The notes below the pieces were generated by a model. The model saw nothing but the letters and a program-made list of their open reading frames with translations. It was not told the origin of the DNA and searched no databases. DNA of 64,000 bases from Candidatus Sulfotelmatobacter sp. (GTDB lineage Bacteria > Vulcanimicrobiota > Vulcanimicrobiia > Vulcanimicrobiales > Vulcanimicrobiaceae), in NCBI GenBank assembly GCA_035504415.1, contig DATJRY010000013.1, positions 124,001 through 188,000 of the forward strand, written 5' to 3'. Within the stretch, counting starts at the first letter, position 1; each line of letters begins with the position of its first letter. A program made the position numbers and the translations under genes. Shown here piece after piece: positions 17,856 to 26,462 of this stretch.

Positions 17856-19046
17856 TTACGAGGTCGGATCCAAGATGATCTTTGTATAGCCGTCCGCGCG
17901 GGCGTCGAATTTTACGAAGGCGTCCGGCGCGTCTTTTAGCGGCAGGCGGTGGGAGACGATCGTGCTTGGCTTGAGTTTGCCGTAGACGATCGCGTCGCGG
18001 AGGTGGTCGTGATAGCGCTTGTCGTGGTCGCGGCCGGTGCCGATGATGATGCCTTTGCGGAACAGCGTGCCCCATGGGATCGGGTAGCGGCCGTGTTTCG
18101 CGTTCTCGTCGCCGGGCGAGTCGGGGTCGTTGTCGGTGAACACGCCGATGATGCTCAGGCGGCCGGCGGGCTTGAGGAGTTGCGCGAGGTCGTCGATGAC
18201 GGTGGTCGGATGCTCTTGGCTCCAATTCTTGGGGTCGCGGGCTTGGAAGCCGATGGCGTCGATGCAGACGTCGGCGCCGAGGTTGGCGTTTTCGCCGCGC
18301 CAGGCGACGCCGGACTTCTTCTTCGAGATTTCGCTCAGGATGCGATCGACGGCGTCGCCTTCGCGCAAGTCGATCGGAATGGCGCCGAGCTCGCCGGCTT
18401 TGGTGAGGCGTTCGGGGACGGCGTCGGCGACGAAGACTTGGATCGCGCCGCGGTAGAAGGCGCACATCGCGCTGAGCAGGCCGATGGCGCCCGCGCCGTA
18501 GATGACGACGACGTCGCCCGACTGGACGTGGGCGAGCTCGGTGGCGTGGTAGGCGGTGGGCAGCGCATCCGCCAGCAGGACGAAGTCGTGTTCCCAGGCG
18601 TCGAGGGGTTCGCCGGGAAGTCGCAGACAGTTCTCGTCGGCGAAGGGAACGAGCAGCTTCTGTGTTTGCGCGCCGGTGTAGCCGCCCATGTTCGGGTAGC
18701 CATAGGCGGCGCCGGCGGCGCCGGGGTTGGTCGTCAGGCACAAGCCCGAGAAACCGTGCACGCAGTTGGCGCAGAAGCCGCAGCAGATGTGGGTTGGCAC
18801 GACGACGCGATCGCCCGCGCGCACGTTGACGACGGCGTCGCCGACCGCTTCGACCACGCCGAGGGGCTCGTGGCCGATGATCAGCGGTTTGCCGCCGCCC
18901 AGGCGGCCTTCGTAGATGTGCAGGTCGGTGCCGCAGATCGCGGTCGACGTCAGCCGGAGGACGACATCCGTGGGACGTTTGAGCGACGGTTCGTCGATGT
19001 CGTGGATCGCGAGCGTGCGAACGCCCTCGAGCGCAACTGCTTGCAT
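17856..19046 (-). CDS. Zinc-dependent alcohol dehydrogenase, formaldehyde-dehydrogenase-like
   Basis: MDR-family dehydrogenase of 396 residues. Catalytic zinc site: CGTDLHIYEG and the GHEPLG motif. A structural-zinc loop carries several cysteines (CCGFCANCVHGFSGLC). The Rossmann motif is GAGAIGLL. The long insert AAYGYPNMGGYTGAQ, with its PNMGG motif, is typical of glutathione-independent formaldehyde dehydrogenases and related enzymes. Substrate is inferred only. A TATGAT box lies 9 nt before the ATG, so the transcript is probably leaderless. It converges with mrdA across a big hairpin. Confidence 0.9.
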   Translation of the reverse strand: MQAVALEGVRTLAIHDIDEPSLKRPTDVVLRLTSTAICGTDLHIYEGRLGGGKPLIIGHEPLGVVEAVGDAVVNVRAGDRVVVPTHICCGFCANCVHGFSGLCLTTNPGAAGAAYGYPNMGGYTGAQTQKLLVPFADENCLRLPGEPLDAWEHDFVLLADALPTAYHATELAHVQSGDVVVIYGAGAIGLLSAMCAFYRGAIQVFVADAVPERLTKAGELGAIPIDLREGDAVDRILSEISKKKSGVAWRGENANLGADVCIDAIGFQARDPKNWSQEHPTTVIDDLAQLLKPAGRLSIIGVFTDNDPDSPGDENAKHGRYPIPWGTLFRKGIIIGTGRDHDKRYHDHLRDAIVYGKLKPSTIVSHRLPLKDAPDAFVKFDARADGYTKIILDPTS

Positions 19047-19055
19047 GGCGCCATC

Positions 19056-19061
19056 ATCATA
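19056..19061 (-). promoter_or_regulatory. -10 box TATGAT, 9 nt before dehydrogenase start
   Basis: Reading on the minus strand: GGG-TATGAT-GATGGCGCC-ATG. The 9-nt gap equals that of rpmA, mnmG and ada. No TTGACA-like -35 was seen 17-18 nt upstream. Confidence 0.65.
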
Positions 19062-19065
19062 CCCG

Positions 19066-19737
19066 CTAGCCGGCGAGCATGGGGAGCACCCGCCGGATTT
19101 CGTTGGCGCGCGCGTCGTCGCGGTCGGTCAGGCCGCGGTCGATGAGGTCTTCGCGATGGGCTTGCTGCAGGCCGAAGGCGGCGGCCAGCGCGACGGTGCC
19201 GTCGGTGTCGCGCAGGGCGCGTTCGAGCAAGGCGACGTCGCCGCGGCGCGAGGCGCCGTCGATCGCCGCGTACCGTTCGGGAACGGCGTACGATGCGTAC
19301 GCGCGCTCGAGAGTCGGCAACACGATCGGGCCCTCGCAGTTGGCGAGCGATTCGATGGCGACGACGCGCAGGTCGTCGGTCTCTTCGTCGAACGCTTTGG
19401 CCAGCACCGACGCGCTCCACGCGTCGCCGACGATGCCAAAGCCTTCGAGGACGCGCCGGCGCTCGTCGTTGGAGAGCACCTCGACGTCGGCGCCGATGAG
19501 CGAGGGCCAGGTGATCGCGCGGGTGGTGGCGATGACGGGGCCGGTCGTTTCGGGTTCGGCGCTCGCGGTCGGCGCTGCCGGCTGCGCGCGGCGGAACGCC
19601 GGCAGACGCAGCGTGTAGTCGTGCGGGATCAGGTACTGCAGCGCCAAGAAGCCGACGCCGATCACGGCCAGCAGGATTCCGGCGAATGCGAACTCACCGA
19701 AGCCCTCGAAGGCCAGCATCGGCGCGGGTATGGGCAC
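19066..19737 (-). CDS. Membrane-anchored HEAT-repeat-like protein, unknown
   Basis: A 223-residue protein with an N-terminal hydrophobic helix (EFAFAGILLAVIGVGFLAL) followed by a soluble region. The second half contains alpha-helical units resembling HEAT repeats (DDLRVVAIESLANCEGPIVL, VPERYAAIDGASRRGDVALL, DGTVALAAAFGLQQ). It probably faces the cytosol as a protein-binding platform. The GTG start shares one base with the stop of the DUF11-like gene, so the two are translationally coupled and likely act together. An ATG at 19719 is the alternative start. No function can be assigned. Confidence 0.75.
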   Translation of the reverse strand: MPIPAPMLAFEGFGEFAFAGILLAVIGVGFLALQYLIPHDYTLRLPAFRRAQPAAPTASAEPETTGPVIATTRAITWPSLIGADVEVLSNDERRRVLEGFGIVGDAWSASVLAKAFDEETDDLRVVAIESLANCEGPIVLPTLERAYASYAVPERYAAIDGASRRGDVALLERALRDTDGTVALAAAFGLQQAHREDLIDRGLTDRDDARANEIRRVLPMLAG

Positions 19738-22700
19738 TACGTCGTCGGCGTTGCTTCGAGCGCGGCGCGCAGCGCGGTCCGTACGTCGCGCAACGCGGCG
19801 TCGAGGGTGGCGTTCTGCGCGCCGGCCAGGACGCGATGGAACTCTTCGCTCGGCAGCGCGGCGACGTTGGTGAACGTCGCGATCAGCGCGTTGCGGTAGA
19901 CGCCGACGGCGTCGTCGCCGGTCGGCGCGACCATCCGCGAGGGGAGCAGTTCGGCCAGCACGAGCCAGGGCCGTGGACTGCCGAGCGGATCGTTCTCGAG
20001 CGTCGCGAGGTCGGCGGTGATGCGGTCGAGCGCGATCGGGCCGTCGAGCACGATCGCGGCGTCGCCCGGGCCTTCGTCGGCCGCGGGATGCGCGTCGTGG
20101 AGCGCGTCGATCAGCTCGACGAGCGTGGTGCGGCTGGCGCGGTCTTCGAGGTCCTTCGCGGTCAGCGCGTAGCGCGGCATGCGCATCTTGATGAACAGGC
20201 GGTCGACGACCCCGCGCAGCGCATCGCGGGCGGCGGCGAGCTTGGCGGGCACCGCGCCGTTGACGCCGACGAACGCGCTCGGGAGCAGGGTGCGAATCGC
20301 GAACAGGTGCGTGACCAGGCCGCCGTAGTCCGATTGGTCGAGAAAGCCCAGCGCGCGTTCGAGGCTCTCGCGGGTGAACGTCAGGCGCACGCCCGGCACG
20401 GTCGCGATGGAAGCGGGCGCGACGGCCGGCGCCGCGGCTGCGGCGGGGGCGACCTCCTCGGCCACCACGGCGACCTCGACCGCGGTGAAGGCGGGGGCCG
20501 GCACGATCTCGATCGCGGGCGGCGCGTCGTCGGCCGTCGCCGCCGGCGGCGGCGCGACGGCGATCGCCGGCTCCGCGTGCGCGTCGGTGAAGCGCGCGTC
20601 GATCGCGTCGTCGGGGCTGCGGTAGGCCGCGCGCTCGGGGGCGGGCGGCGCGGACGGCGGCGGTGGGGCCGGCGGCAGCGCCGCGCGCGGCGGTGGGGGC
20701 GGAATCTCGGCGGCGCGGCGCTGTTCGGTGACGTCGCGGATGACGTCGGCCGTGCGCGGGGCCACCCCCGCGACCGAGAACGGCAGGCCGGTCGCACGCA
20801 CGGCGAACGCGGGCGTCGAGCGCACGCGCACGGCGGGCGCGGTCAAGCTCAGGGCGCCGCCGCCGTCCCACGCCAGCTCGACGTGCGGGTCGATCAGCGT
20901 GCCGGCCGGCAACGGCGTGTTGACGATGGCGGCGTAGCGCACGACGACTTCGGTGCCCGGATCGACGTCCTCGAGGACCAGGCCCGTCTTCGACCACAGC
21001 ACCGAGCCGCCGTCGACGTCCAGCAGCGGCACCTCGTTGATCGCGGTCGAGCCGGGCAGGTAGGCGGTCTGGTTGGGGACCATGCCGCGGATGGTCAGCC
21101 GGCTGGCGGCGCCGTCACCGGTGTTGCGGACGGTCAGCCGCACGTACAGCGGTTCGCCGGCGTCGACGGTATCGGCCGGCTGCGTGCGCAGCTGCGCGCC
21201 CTCGTCGAAGCGCGGCTCCGCGATGGTCGCGATCGTGACCGGCGCCAGCGCCAGCGGGAGCAGGCCGACCGCTTCGACGCGGCCGCTGACGGTGATCGTC
21301 GTGCCGCGCGGCACCAGCGGGGCGAGCCGCAGGCGCAGCGTCGCTTCGGCGCGCGCGCCCGGGCCGACGTCGCCGAACAGCAGGGTCGTGCCGACGCGGG
21401 TCGCCCCGTCGATCGACTCGATGCGCGCGTCGCCGGCGATCTCGAGCGCCAGCCGCACGTCGCGCGCGGCGTCGGTCCCCTCGTTGACGAGCACGATCTG
21501 CAGGTCGCCGTGGCCGCTGGGCCGCAGCGCGTCGCCGGCCGGATACACGATCGACGAGCTGGTGGGCGCGAAGCGCGGGCGCGAGCGCACGACCAGGTCG
21601 ATCTGACCGAGCGCGATCGCCGGTGTCTGTTCGCTCTCCAGCCGCGCGCGCAGTCGAATCGGGAGCCGGTCGGCGATCGGCGAGGCGACCGTGCCCAGCA
21701 GCGTGAACGTGCGCGAGGCGCCCGGCGCGAGCGTGCCGACGTCGATGCCCGTCGCTTGCACGCGTGCCTCGCCGCCTTCGTCGGCGTAGCGCAGCGACTG
21801 CACCGACGGATCGGTGTCGATCGCGATGCGCACACCGGTCGCCTGCGCGGTGCCGTCGTTGGCGATGCGGATGCTGGCGCGCACCTCGCCGCCGGGGACG
21901 ACCTGCGCCGGGCCTTCGAGGACCAGCACGTTGCGCGCATCGAGGAAACGCGGCGCGGAGCGGACGATCAGCGTCCGCTCGAACGGACGCGCGCCGCCCG
22001 ACCACTGCAGCTGCGCGGTGACCGGCAACGGCGTGCCGTCGGCGGCCGGCGAGACGACGTACGCGTCGATCGCGGCTTCGATGCGGCGCCCCGCTTCGAC
22101 GCGCGGAAAGACGAACGCGCCGGGCGTATCGGTCTCGCCGACGGAGCGCCCGTCGAGCGCACGCGAACCGGGCGCGTAGCGCAGCCCTTCGGGCAGCGTC
22201 AAACGGATGCGCACGTCGTCCGCCGCGCAGGTGCCGGCGTTCTCAGCGATCAGCGCGACGCGCACGCGCCGGCCGGGCTCGACCTCGCTGGGCGCGTCGA
22301 GCACCAGGCGCGTCGCGTCGGTGTCGAAGCGGCTCGCGCTGCGGACGGTCAGCTCGGCGCGCGCCAGCTCGAACTCGGCGGTCTCGCTCGACGCGACGGC
22401 GCCGCTGAGCACCAGCCGCGTGTTGTCGTCGAGCGGCGAGTCGATGCGCGCGCGATACTCGACGACCACTGTCGCACCGGGCGCCAGCGCCGGCGTCGCG
22501 ACCGTCGCGTTGCCCAAGCCGAACGGCTCGCCGGCGCGCTCGTCGAGCGCCGCTTCGCGGCCGTCGACGCGGGTGCTGCCGGGGACGTAGCTCGTGCGCT
22601 CGGGGACCGGCAGGACGATGACGACGTCGTGCGCGGTCGCGTGGCCGCTGTTGTGAACGCGCGCGACGATGTGGACGTCTTCGCCGGGCTCGGCGACGCG

Positions 22701-23186
22701 TACCGGCTCGAGCACGGTGAAGGTGTCGGGGTTCTGGAGGATCGGCGCGCTCTGCACGCGCAGCCGCACCACGTTCGAGCCGATGACGTCGGTCTCGTTG
22801 GCAACCAGTGCCGCCTGCAGCGCCAACACGGCGCCGTTCTCGATCGTCGGCGCGACGGCGTACGCCAGCGCGATGCGCCGCTCGACGCCGGGCGGGACCT
22901 CGCCGACGTCGACGCCGCTGGGAACCAGCAACGCGGTCTCGCCGCGCACGTCGTCGAGCGGCCGATCGTCGACCTTCGCGCTGCCGGCGACGTAACGCAA
23001 TCCGTCAGGGAGGTTGAAGCGTACGCGCAGGCCGGTCGCCGGCGCCCCGCCATAGTTGTAGAACGCGAAGGTCGCGCGCACGGTCGTTCCAGGTTCGACC
23101 ATACGATCGGGAGAAACGACCAGCGTTCGTAGCCCTTCGGGGAGCGACGGCGCACCCGGGCCGAAAACGTCCGTCAGGGTTCGCAT
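19737..23186 (-). CDS. Six-repeat DUF11-like protein with helical C-terminus, no signal peptide
   Basis: A protein of about 1,149 residues. Residues about 20-800 consist of six beta-sandwich units of roughly 125 residues. Each opens with a pattern like xPGxxVRxxxxxxNxGxAxAxxVRxxxxLPxGLRYxPGS and ends with VRSxPRF. Such units resemble DUF11/CARDB-type adhesion domains. A Pro-rich linker follows (IPPPPPR and APPPPSAPPAPE, about residues 825-850), then an Ala-rich stretch and a roughly 220-residue helical domain starting near residue 930. No signal peptide or membrane helix is seen, which is odd for such repeats. I prefer the ATG at 23186; an ATG at 23243 would overlap the divergent aminotransferase start. 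It is coupled to the HEAT-like gene downstream. Confidence 0.8.
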   Translation of the reverse strand: MRTLTDVFGPGAPSLPEGLRTLVVSPDRMVEPGTTVRATFAFYNYGGAPATGLRVRFNLPDGLRYVAGSAKVDDRPLDDVRGETALLVPSGVDVGEVPPGVERRIALAYAVAPTIENGAVLALQAALVANETDVIGSNVVRLRVQSAPILQNPDTFTVLEPVRVAEPGEDVHIVARVHNSGHATAHDVVIVLPVPERTSYVPGSTRVDGREAALDERAGEPFGLGNATVATPALAPGATVVVEYRARIDSPLDDNTRLVLSGAVASSETAEFELARAELTVRSASRFDTDATRLVLDAPSEVEPGRRVRVALIAENAGTCAADDVRIRLTLPEGLRYAPGSRALDGRSVGETDTPGAFVFPRVEAGRRIEAAIDAYVVSPAADGTPLPVTAQLQWSGGARPFERTLIVRSAPRFLDARNVLVLEGPAQVVPGGEVRASIRIANDGTAQATGVRIAIDTDPSVQSLRYADEGGEARVQATGIDVGTLAPGASRTFTLLGTVASPIADRLPIRLRARLESEQTPAIALGQIDLVVRSRPRFAPTSSSIVYPAGDALRPSGHGDLQIVLVNEGTDAARDVRLALEIAGDARIESIDGATRVGTTLLFGDVGPGARAEATLRLRLAPLVPRGTTITVSGRVEAVGLLPLALAPVTIATIAEPRFDEGAQLRTQPADTVDAGEPLYVRLTVRNTGDGAASRLTIRGMVPNQTAYLPGSTAINEVPLLDVDGGSVLWSKTGLVLEDVDPGTEVVVRYAAIVNTPLPAGTLIDPHVELAWDGGGALSLTAPAVRVRSTPAFAVRATGLPFSVAGVAPRTADVIRDVTEQRRAAEIPPPPPRAALPPAPPPPSAPPAPERAAYRSPDDAIDARFTDAHAEPAIAVAPPPAATADDAPPAIEIVPAPAFTAVEVAVVAEEVAPAAAAAPAVAPASIATVPGVRLTFTRESLERALGFLDQSDYGGLVTHLFAIRTLLPSAFVGVNGAVPAKLAAARDALRGVVDRLFIKMRMPRYALTAKDLEDRASRTTLVELIDALHDAHPAADEGPGDAAIVLDGPIALDRITADLATLENDPLGSPRPWLVLAELLPSRMVAPTGDDAVGVYRNALIATFTNVAALPSEEFHRVLAGAQNATLDAALRDVRTALRAALEATPTT

Positions 23187-23241
23187 CCTGCGCCCCCGTT
23201 CGGCGGTCCTGTGCCGCCGCCCTCGCTTGTAGTAGGTTTCC

Positions 23242-24441
23242 ATGACGACGATCGCCCATCACGCCGACTTCCTCTGCGAGGCGGTCTCCCGTCTCGGGAG
23301 CGAGAGCGCCTTCGAGGTCCTCGCCCGCGCCAAAGCGCTCGAGGCCCAGGGCCGCCGCGTCGTGCACATGGAGATCGGCGAGCCGGACTTCGACACGCCC
23401 GAGCACGTCAAGCGCGCCGGTATCCAGGCGATCGAAGAGAACTATAGCCACTACAGCCCCTCCGCCGGCATCATGGAGCTGCGCGAGACGATCGCCGACT
23501 ACGCCACGCGCTTTCGCGGACTCGTGACGCCGTTCACACCGGAGCACGTCGTGGTCGGGGCCGGCGCGAAGCCGATCATCTGGAACCTGCTCTCGGCGCT
23601 GCTCGACCCGGGCGACGAGCTGGTCTACACCAGCCCCTCGTATCCCGCCTACGCCTCCGCGGCCGGCTACCTCGAAGCCAACGCGATCCCGATCCACCTG
23701 CTCGAGTCGCGCAATTGGCGGCTCGACCTCGACGAGCTGGCCGCCAAGGTCGGGCCCAAGACGAAAGCCCTGGTCATCAACTCGCCGCACAATCCGACCG
23801 GCGGCGTGCTCACGCGCGAGGACCTCGAGGCGATCGCGGAGCTGGCGCACCGGCACGATTTCCTGGTCATCGCCGACGAGATCTACTCGCGCAACATCTA
23901 CGACGCGCCGTTCGTCTCGATCACGCAGATCCCCGGGATGCAGGACCGCACCGTCATCGTCGACGGCTTCTCGAAGGCCTACGCGATGACGGGCTGGCGG
24001 CTGGGTTACGCGATCGCGCCCGAGCCGATCGCGCGCATGATCACGCTCTTCAACAACAACACCTTCTCGTGCGTCGCGACCTTCGTACAGCGCGCCGGGA
24101 TCGCCGCGCTGACCGGCGACGATGCGCCGGTGCAGCGCATGAACGCGATCTTCCGCCAGCGGCGCGACGCGATCGTCGGCGGTTTGAACGCGCTGCCCGG
24201 CGTGAGCTGCACGATCCCCGAAGGCGCGTTCTACGCCTTCCCCAACGTCTCGCAGATCACGACCGACGACAAACACCTGGCGGCCTGGCTGTTGCAGCAC
24301 GCCGGCGTCGCGTGCCTGGGCGGTTCGAGCTTCGGCCCCGCCGGCAAAGGCTATCTGCGCTTCTCGTACGCCGCCTCGGTCGACGACATCACCTGGGCGC
24401 TCGCGCAGCTCCGCGAGCACCTCCCGAACTATCGCCAGTAA
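23242..24441 (+). CDS. PLP-dependent class I/II aminotransferase
   Basis: Fold-type I aminotransferase of 399 residues in the aspartate-aminotransferase-like family. Visible motifs are YSHYSPSAGIMELR, NSPHNPTGG (substrate and cofactor contacts), IADEIYS (Asp to the PLP ring) and the Schiff-base lysine in VDGFSKAYAMTGWRLG. A C-terminal arginine motif is YLRFSYA. Substrate cannot be told. It is divergent from the DUF11-like gene, whose longest possible start would overlap this ATG at a CATG palindrome. Confidence 0.93.
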   Translation: MTTIAHHADFLCEAVSRLGSESAFEVLARAKALEAQGRRVVHMEIGEPDFDTPEHVKRAGIQAIEENYSHYSPSAGIMELRETIADYATRFRGLVTPFTPEHVVVGAGAKPIIWNLLSALLDPGDELVYTSPSYPAYASAAGYLEANAIPIHLLESRNWRLDLDELAAKVGPKTKALVINSPHNPTGGVLTREDLEAIAELAHRHDFLVIADEIYSRNIYDAPFVSITQIPGMQDRTVIVDGFSKAYAMTGWRLGYAIAPEPIARMITLFNNNTFSCVATFVQRAGIAALTGDDAPVQRMNAIFRQRRDAIVGGLNALPGVSCTIPEGAFYAFPNVSQITTDDKHLAAWLLQHAGVACLGGSSFGPAGKGYLRFSYAASVDDITWALAQLREHLPNYRQ

Positions 24442-24488
24442 TCCCACCGCAACGCCGCCGCAACATTGCCGTGCCGAGCATCAGCCTG

Positions 24489-24791
24489 ATGCCGAAGACC
24501 ACGACCGCCGACGTCTATGCGCTCGTCCTCACCATCCGAGAGGCGAGCGATCTCCAATCCAACCGGATCGACGGAATCGATCGGCGCCTCGGGTCGCTCG
24601 AGACTCGGGTCGGGTCGCTCGAGACTCGGGTCGCGTCACTCGAGATGCGGGTCGAGCGCGGCTTCGACCGCACCGACGAGCGCTTCGACACCATCGACCG
24701 GCGGTTCGACGCGCTGACCGCGGAGATGCGTGCGGGCTTTGAGGACCTCGGTCGCGCGCTGCGACGTCGCGGCCCCAAACGCGACGACTGA
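24489..24791 (+). CDS. Small coiled-coil protein with heptad duplication
   Basis: A 100-residue, highly charged helical protein. Residues about 30-55 contain GSLETRV-type heptads repeated three times, encoded by near-identical 21-bp direct repeats between 24590 and 24655. Further units RGFDRTDERFDTIDRRFDAL follow, and a basic C-terminus ends GPKRDD. It likely forms an oligomeric coiled coil. The start is uncertain: an in-frame GTG at 24471 adds six residues. No function is known. Confidence 0.65.
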   Translation: MPKTTTADVYALVLTIREASDLQSNRIDGIDRRLGSLETRVGSLETRVASLEMRVERGFDRTDERFDTIDRRFDALTAEMRAGFEDLGRALRRRGPKRDD

Positions 24792-24796
24792 GCCGC

Positions 24797-25114
24797 GTGC
24801 CGTTCACCGATCGCCCGCGTACTGCTGCTGACGCGGCGTTCGTCGTCGCGCTGCACGGGCTGGCACACGCGCGCGGATACGTGGTCGCGTATGCGTTGCA
24901 GCGCATGATCGCGCGCGCGTTCGATGAGCACGGTGCGCACAAGCTGTACGCCGAGGTCGTCGCCCACAACGCCGCGTCACGGCAGCTGTGCGAGAAGGCC
25001 GGCTTCGTGCTCGAAGGCGTCTGGCGCGACGGTTTTCGCGACGACGACGGACGGTATCACGACCTGTGCGCGTACGGATTGCTCGCAGCGGATCGTTCGC
25101 GCGCAACGCGCTGA
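24797..25114 (+). pseudogene. GNAT acetyltransferase remnant (internal deletion)
   Basis: The 105-codon frame starts like a RimJ/RimL-type GNAT (RPRTAADAAFVVALH) and then jumps to the acetyl-CoA-binding half (HARGYVVAYALQRMI) and the C-terminal NAASRQLCEKAGFVLEGVWRDGF...DLCAYGLL. Around 70 residues of the middle, including most of the first strands, are missing compared with the usual 170-180. The reading frame is intact, so a small active variant cannot be excluded, but an in-frame deletion product is the simplest reading. Confidence 0.6.
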
Positions 25115-25156
25115 GCCGCCCCGCGCAGCCCCTACCGGTCGGTCGGCGGGCATCGG

Positions 25157-25185
25157 TTGCGTGGGTGGTGGGCTCGTGGTAGTAT
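25157..25185 (+). promoter_or_regulatory. Promoter of the zinc-ribbon gene
   Basis: -35 TTGCGT (25157-25162), 17-nt spacer, -10 TAGTAT (25180-25185). It predicts a 5' leader of about 108 nt ending in AGGAG 9 nt before the GTG, unlike the leaderless promoters nearby. Confidence 0.55.
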
Positions 25186-25300
25186 CCACGCATAGTCGAC
25201 CGGTTCTCGATCCCCGCGCGGTCCCGTCTCCGTGGCATCACCACCTGTAGGTCACTGTAGCGAGTCGAAACCAGGCAACAACCCCTAGGAGTCTTCTCGC

Positions 25301-25636
25301 GTGTATACCGATGAACAGCTGACCTGCACCGACTGTGGTGCGGCGTTCGTTTTCAGCGCCGGCGAACAACAGTTCTTCGCCACGAAGGGCTTTCAGAACA
25401 AGCCGAACCGGTGTCCCGACTGCCGTACCGCGCGCAAGAACGCGCGCGCGAGCTCGGGCGGCGGCGGTGGCTATGGCGGTAGCGGCGGTGGCGGCCGCGA
25501 ATACGGCGGCGCGCGCGAGATGTACTCGGTGACGTGCAGCAGCTGCGGGCAGCAGGCCGAGGTGCCGTTCCAGCCCCGTGGCGACAAGCCGGTCTACTGC
25601 CGCGACTGCTTCCAGTCGCAGCGCTCGTACCGCTAA
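25301..25636 (+). CDS. Double zinc-ribbon protein with glycine-rich linker
   Basis: A 111-residue protein. The N-terminal ribbon has Cys9, Cys12, Cys38 and Cys41; the second has Cys79, Cys82, Cys100 and Cys103. They are separated by a Gly/Ser/Tyr-rich linker (residues 52-72) like those of RNA-binding proteins. Function is unknown; a nucleic-acid-binding or stress-regulator role is inferred. GTG start with AGGAG at 25287-25291. It is monocistronic: it has its own promoter and a terminator right after the stop. Confidence 0.85.
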   Translation: MYTDEQLTCTDCGAAFVFSAGEQQFFATKGFQNKPNRCPDCRTARKNARASSGGGGGYGGSGGGGREYGGAREMYSVTCSSCGQQAEVPFQPRGDKPVYCRDCFQSQRSYR

Positions 25637-25658
25637 CCACCCAGCCGCATCGGCTGCG

Positions 25659-25692
25659 CAGGACCGCCCATCCGTGGCGGTCCTGTTCGTTT
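25659..25692. terminator. Bidirectional intrinsic terminator
   Basis: A 10-bp perfect stem, CAGGACCGCC and GGCGGTCCTG, with a 7-nt loop, followed by TTCGTTT on the plus strand. It separates the convergent zinc-ribbon and thiD genes and can serve both. Confidence 0.8.
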
Positions 25693-26462
25693 CACGGCGC
25701 GAGCCGGCGCACGAACGTCCCCGCGAACGGCTCCGCGCGCGCGAGCGCCGCCCGCACCTGCGCGCGTCCGTGCTCGACGGCGTCGCGCACGCACGCGCCG
25801 CGCGCCAGCGCGGCCGCGGTCGCAGCGGCCAGCAGATCGCCCGTCCCGCGGAGCGTTCCGGGCAGCCGCGCGGCATGCAGCTCGCGCAGCGCGCCGTCCA
25901 CGGCCAGCACGTCGACCGGCTCGCCGGCCAAATGCCCGCCCTTGACCAACACGGCGCGCGCGCCGAGCGCGTGCAACGCGCGCGCCGCCTCGCGCATCGA
26001 GGCGAGGTCCGTGACCGGACGGTCGAGCAAACTCCCGGCTTCGTCGAGGTTCGGGGTCAGCACGTCGGCCAACGGCACCAGCTCGGCGCGCAGCGCCGCG
26101 CGCGCCGGCGCGTCGGCCAGCACTCCGCCGCCGGTCGCGGCGGCGACCGGATCGACCACCACCGGCACGCCCGGAAAGCCGCGTACGCCGCGCGCGACCG
26201 CGCGCACCGCGTCGGCCGAGAGCAGCGCGCCGACGTGAAACGCGCCGACGCCGGCGGCATGCAACGCCGCGAACTGCGCCTCGATCGCGCTCGCCGCGAC
26301 GTCCGCGCGCGCCAGGACCCCGGCGGCATCCTGCGCGCTGACCCCGGCGACGACGCAGACGGGCCGCACGCCCTCGGCGGCGAGCACCAGCAGCGCGTGG
26401 GTCAGGCCCGCGAAGCCCAGCGGGTGGGTGGTTCCGATGGTCGCGACGACGGGCGCGCTCAT
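25692..26462 (-). CDS. thiD: Hydroxymethylpyrimidine/phosphomethylpyrimidine kinase
   Basis: Ribokinase-fold enzyme phosphorylating HMP and HMP-P in thiamine synthesis. It has FHVGALLSADAVRAV, VVVDPVAAATGGGVL, LTPNLDEAGSLL, LVKGGHLAG and the anion-hole GTLRGTGDLLAAA, with a probable catalytic Asp in GTGD. 256 residues. The ATG overlaps the thiE stop (ATGA). It ends at the bidirectional terminator. No TPP riboswitch was recognised in this operon. Confidence 0.92.
   Translation of the reverse strand: MSAPVVATIGTTHPLGFAGLTHALLVLAAEGVRPVCVVAGVSAQDAAGVLARADVAASAIEAQFAALHAAGVGAFHVGALLSADAVRAVARGVRGFPGVPVVVDPVAAATGGGVLADAPARAALRAELVPLADVLTPNLDEAGSLLDRPVTDLASMREAARALHALGARAVLVKGGHLAGEPVDVLAVDGALRELHAARLPGTLRGTGDLLAAATAAALARGACVRDAVEHGRAQVRAALARAEPFAGTFVRRLAP

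Noticed and set aside
19686-23132. A 1,148-codon frame antisense to the DUF11-like gene
   Set aside because: Arg/Asp-rich shadow frame without recognisable features, whereas the minus-strand frame shows clear repeated domains.
24590-24655. 21-bp tandem repeats resembling iterons
   Set aside because: They lie in frame inside the coiled-coil gene and encode GSLETRV heptads, so protein repetition explains them.
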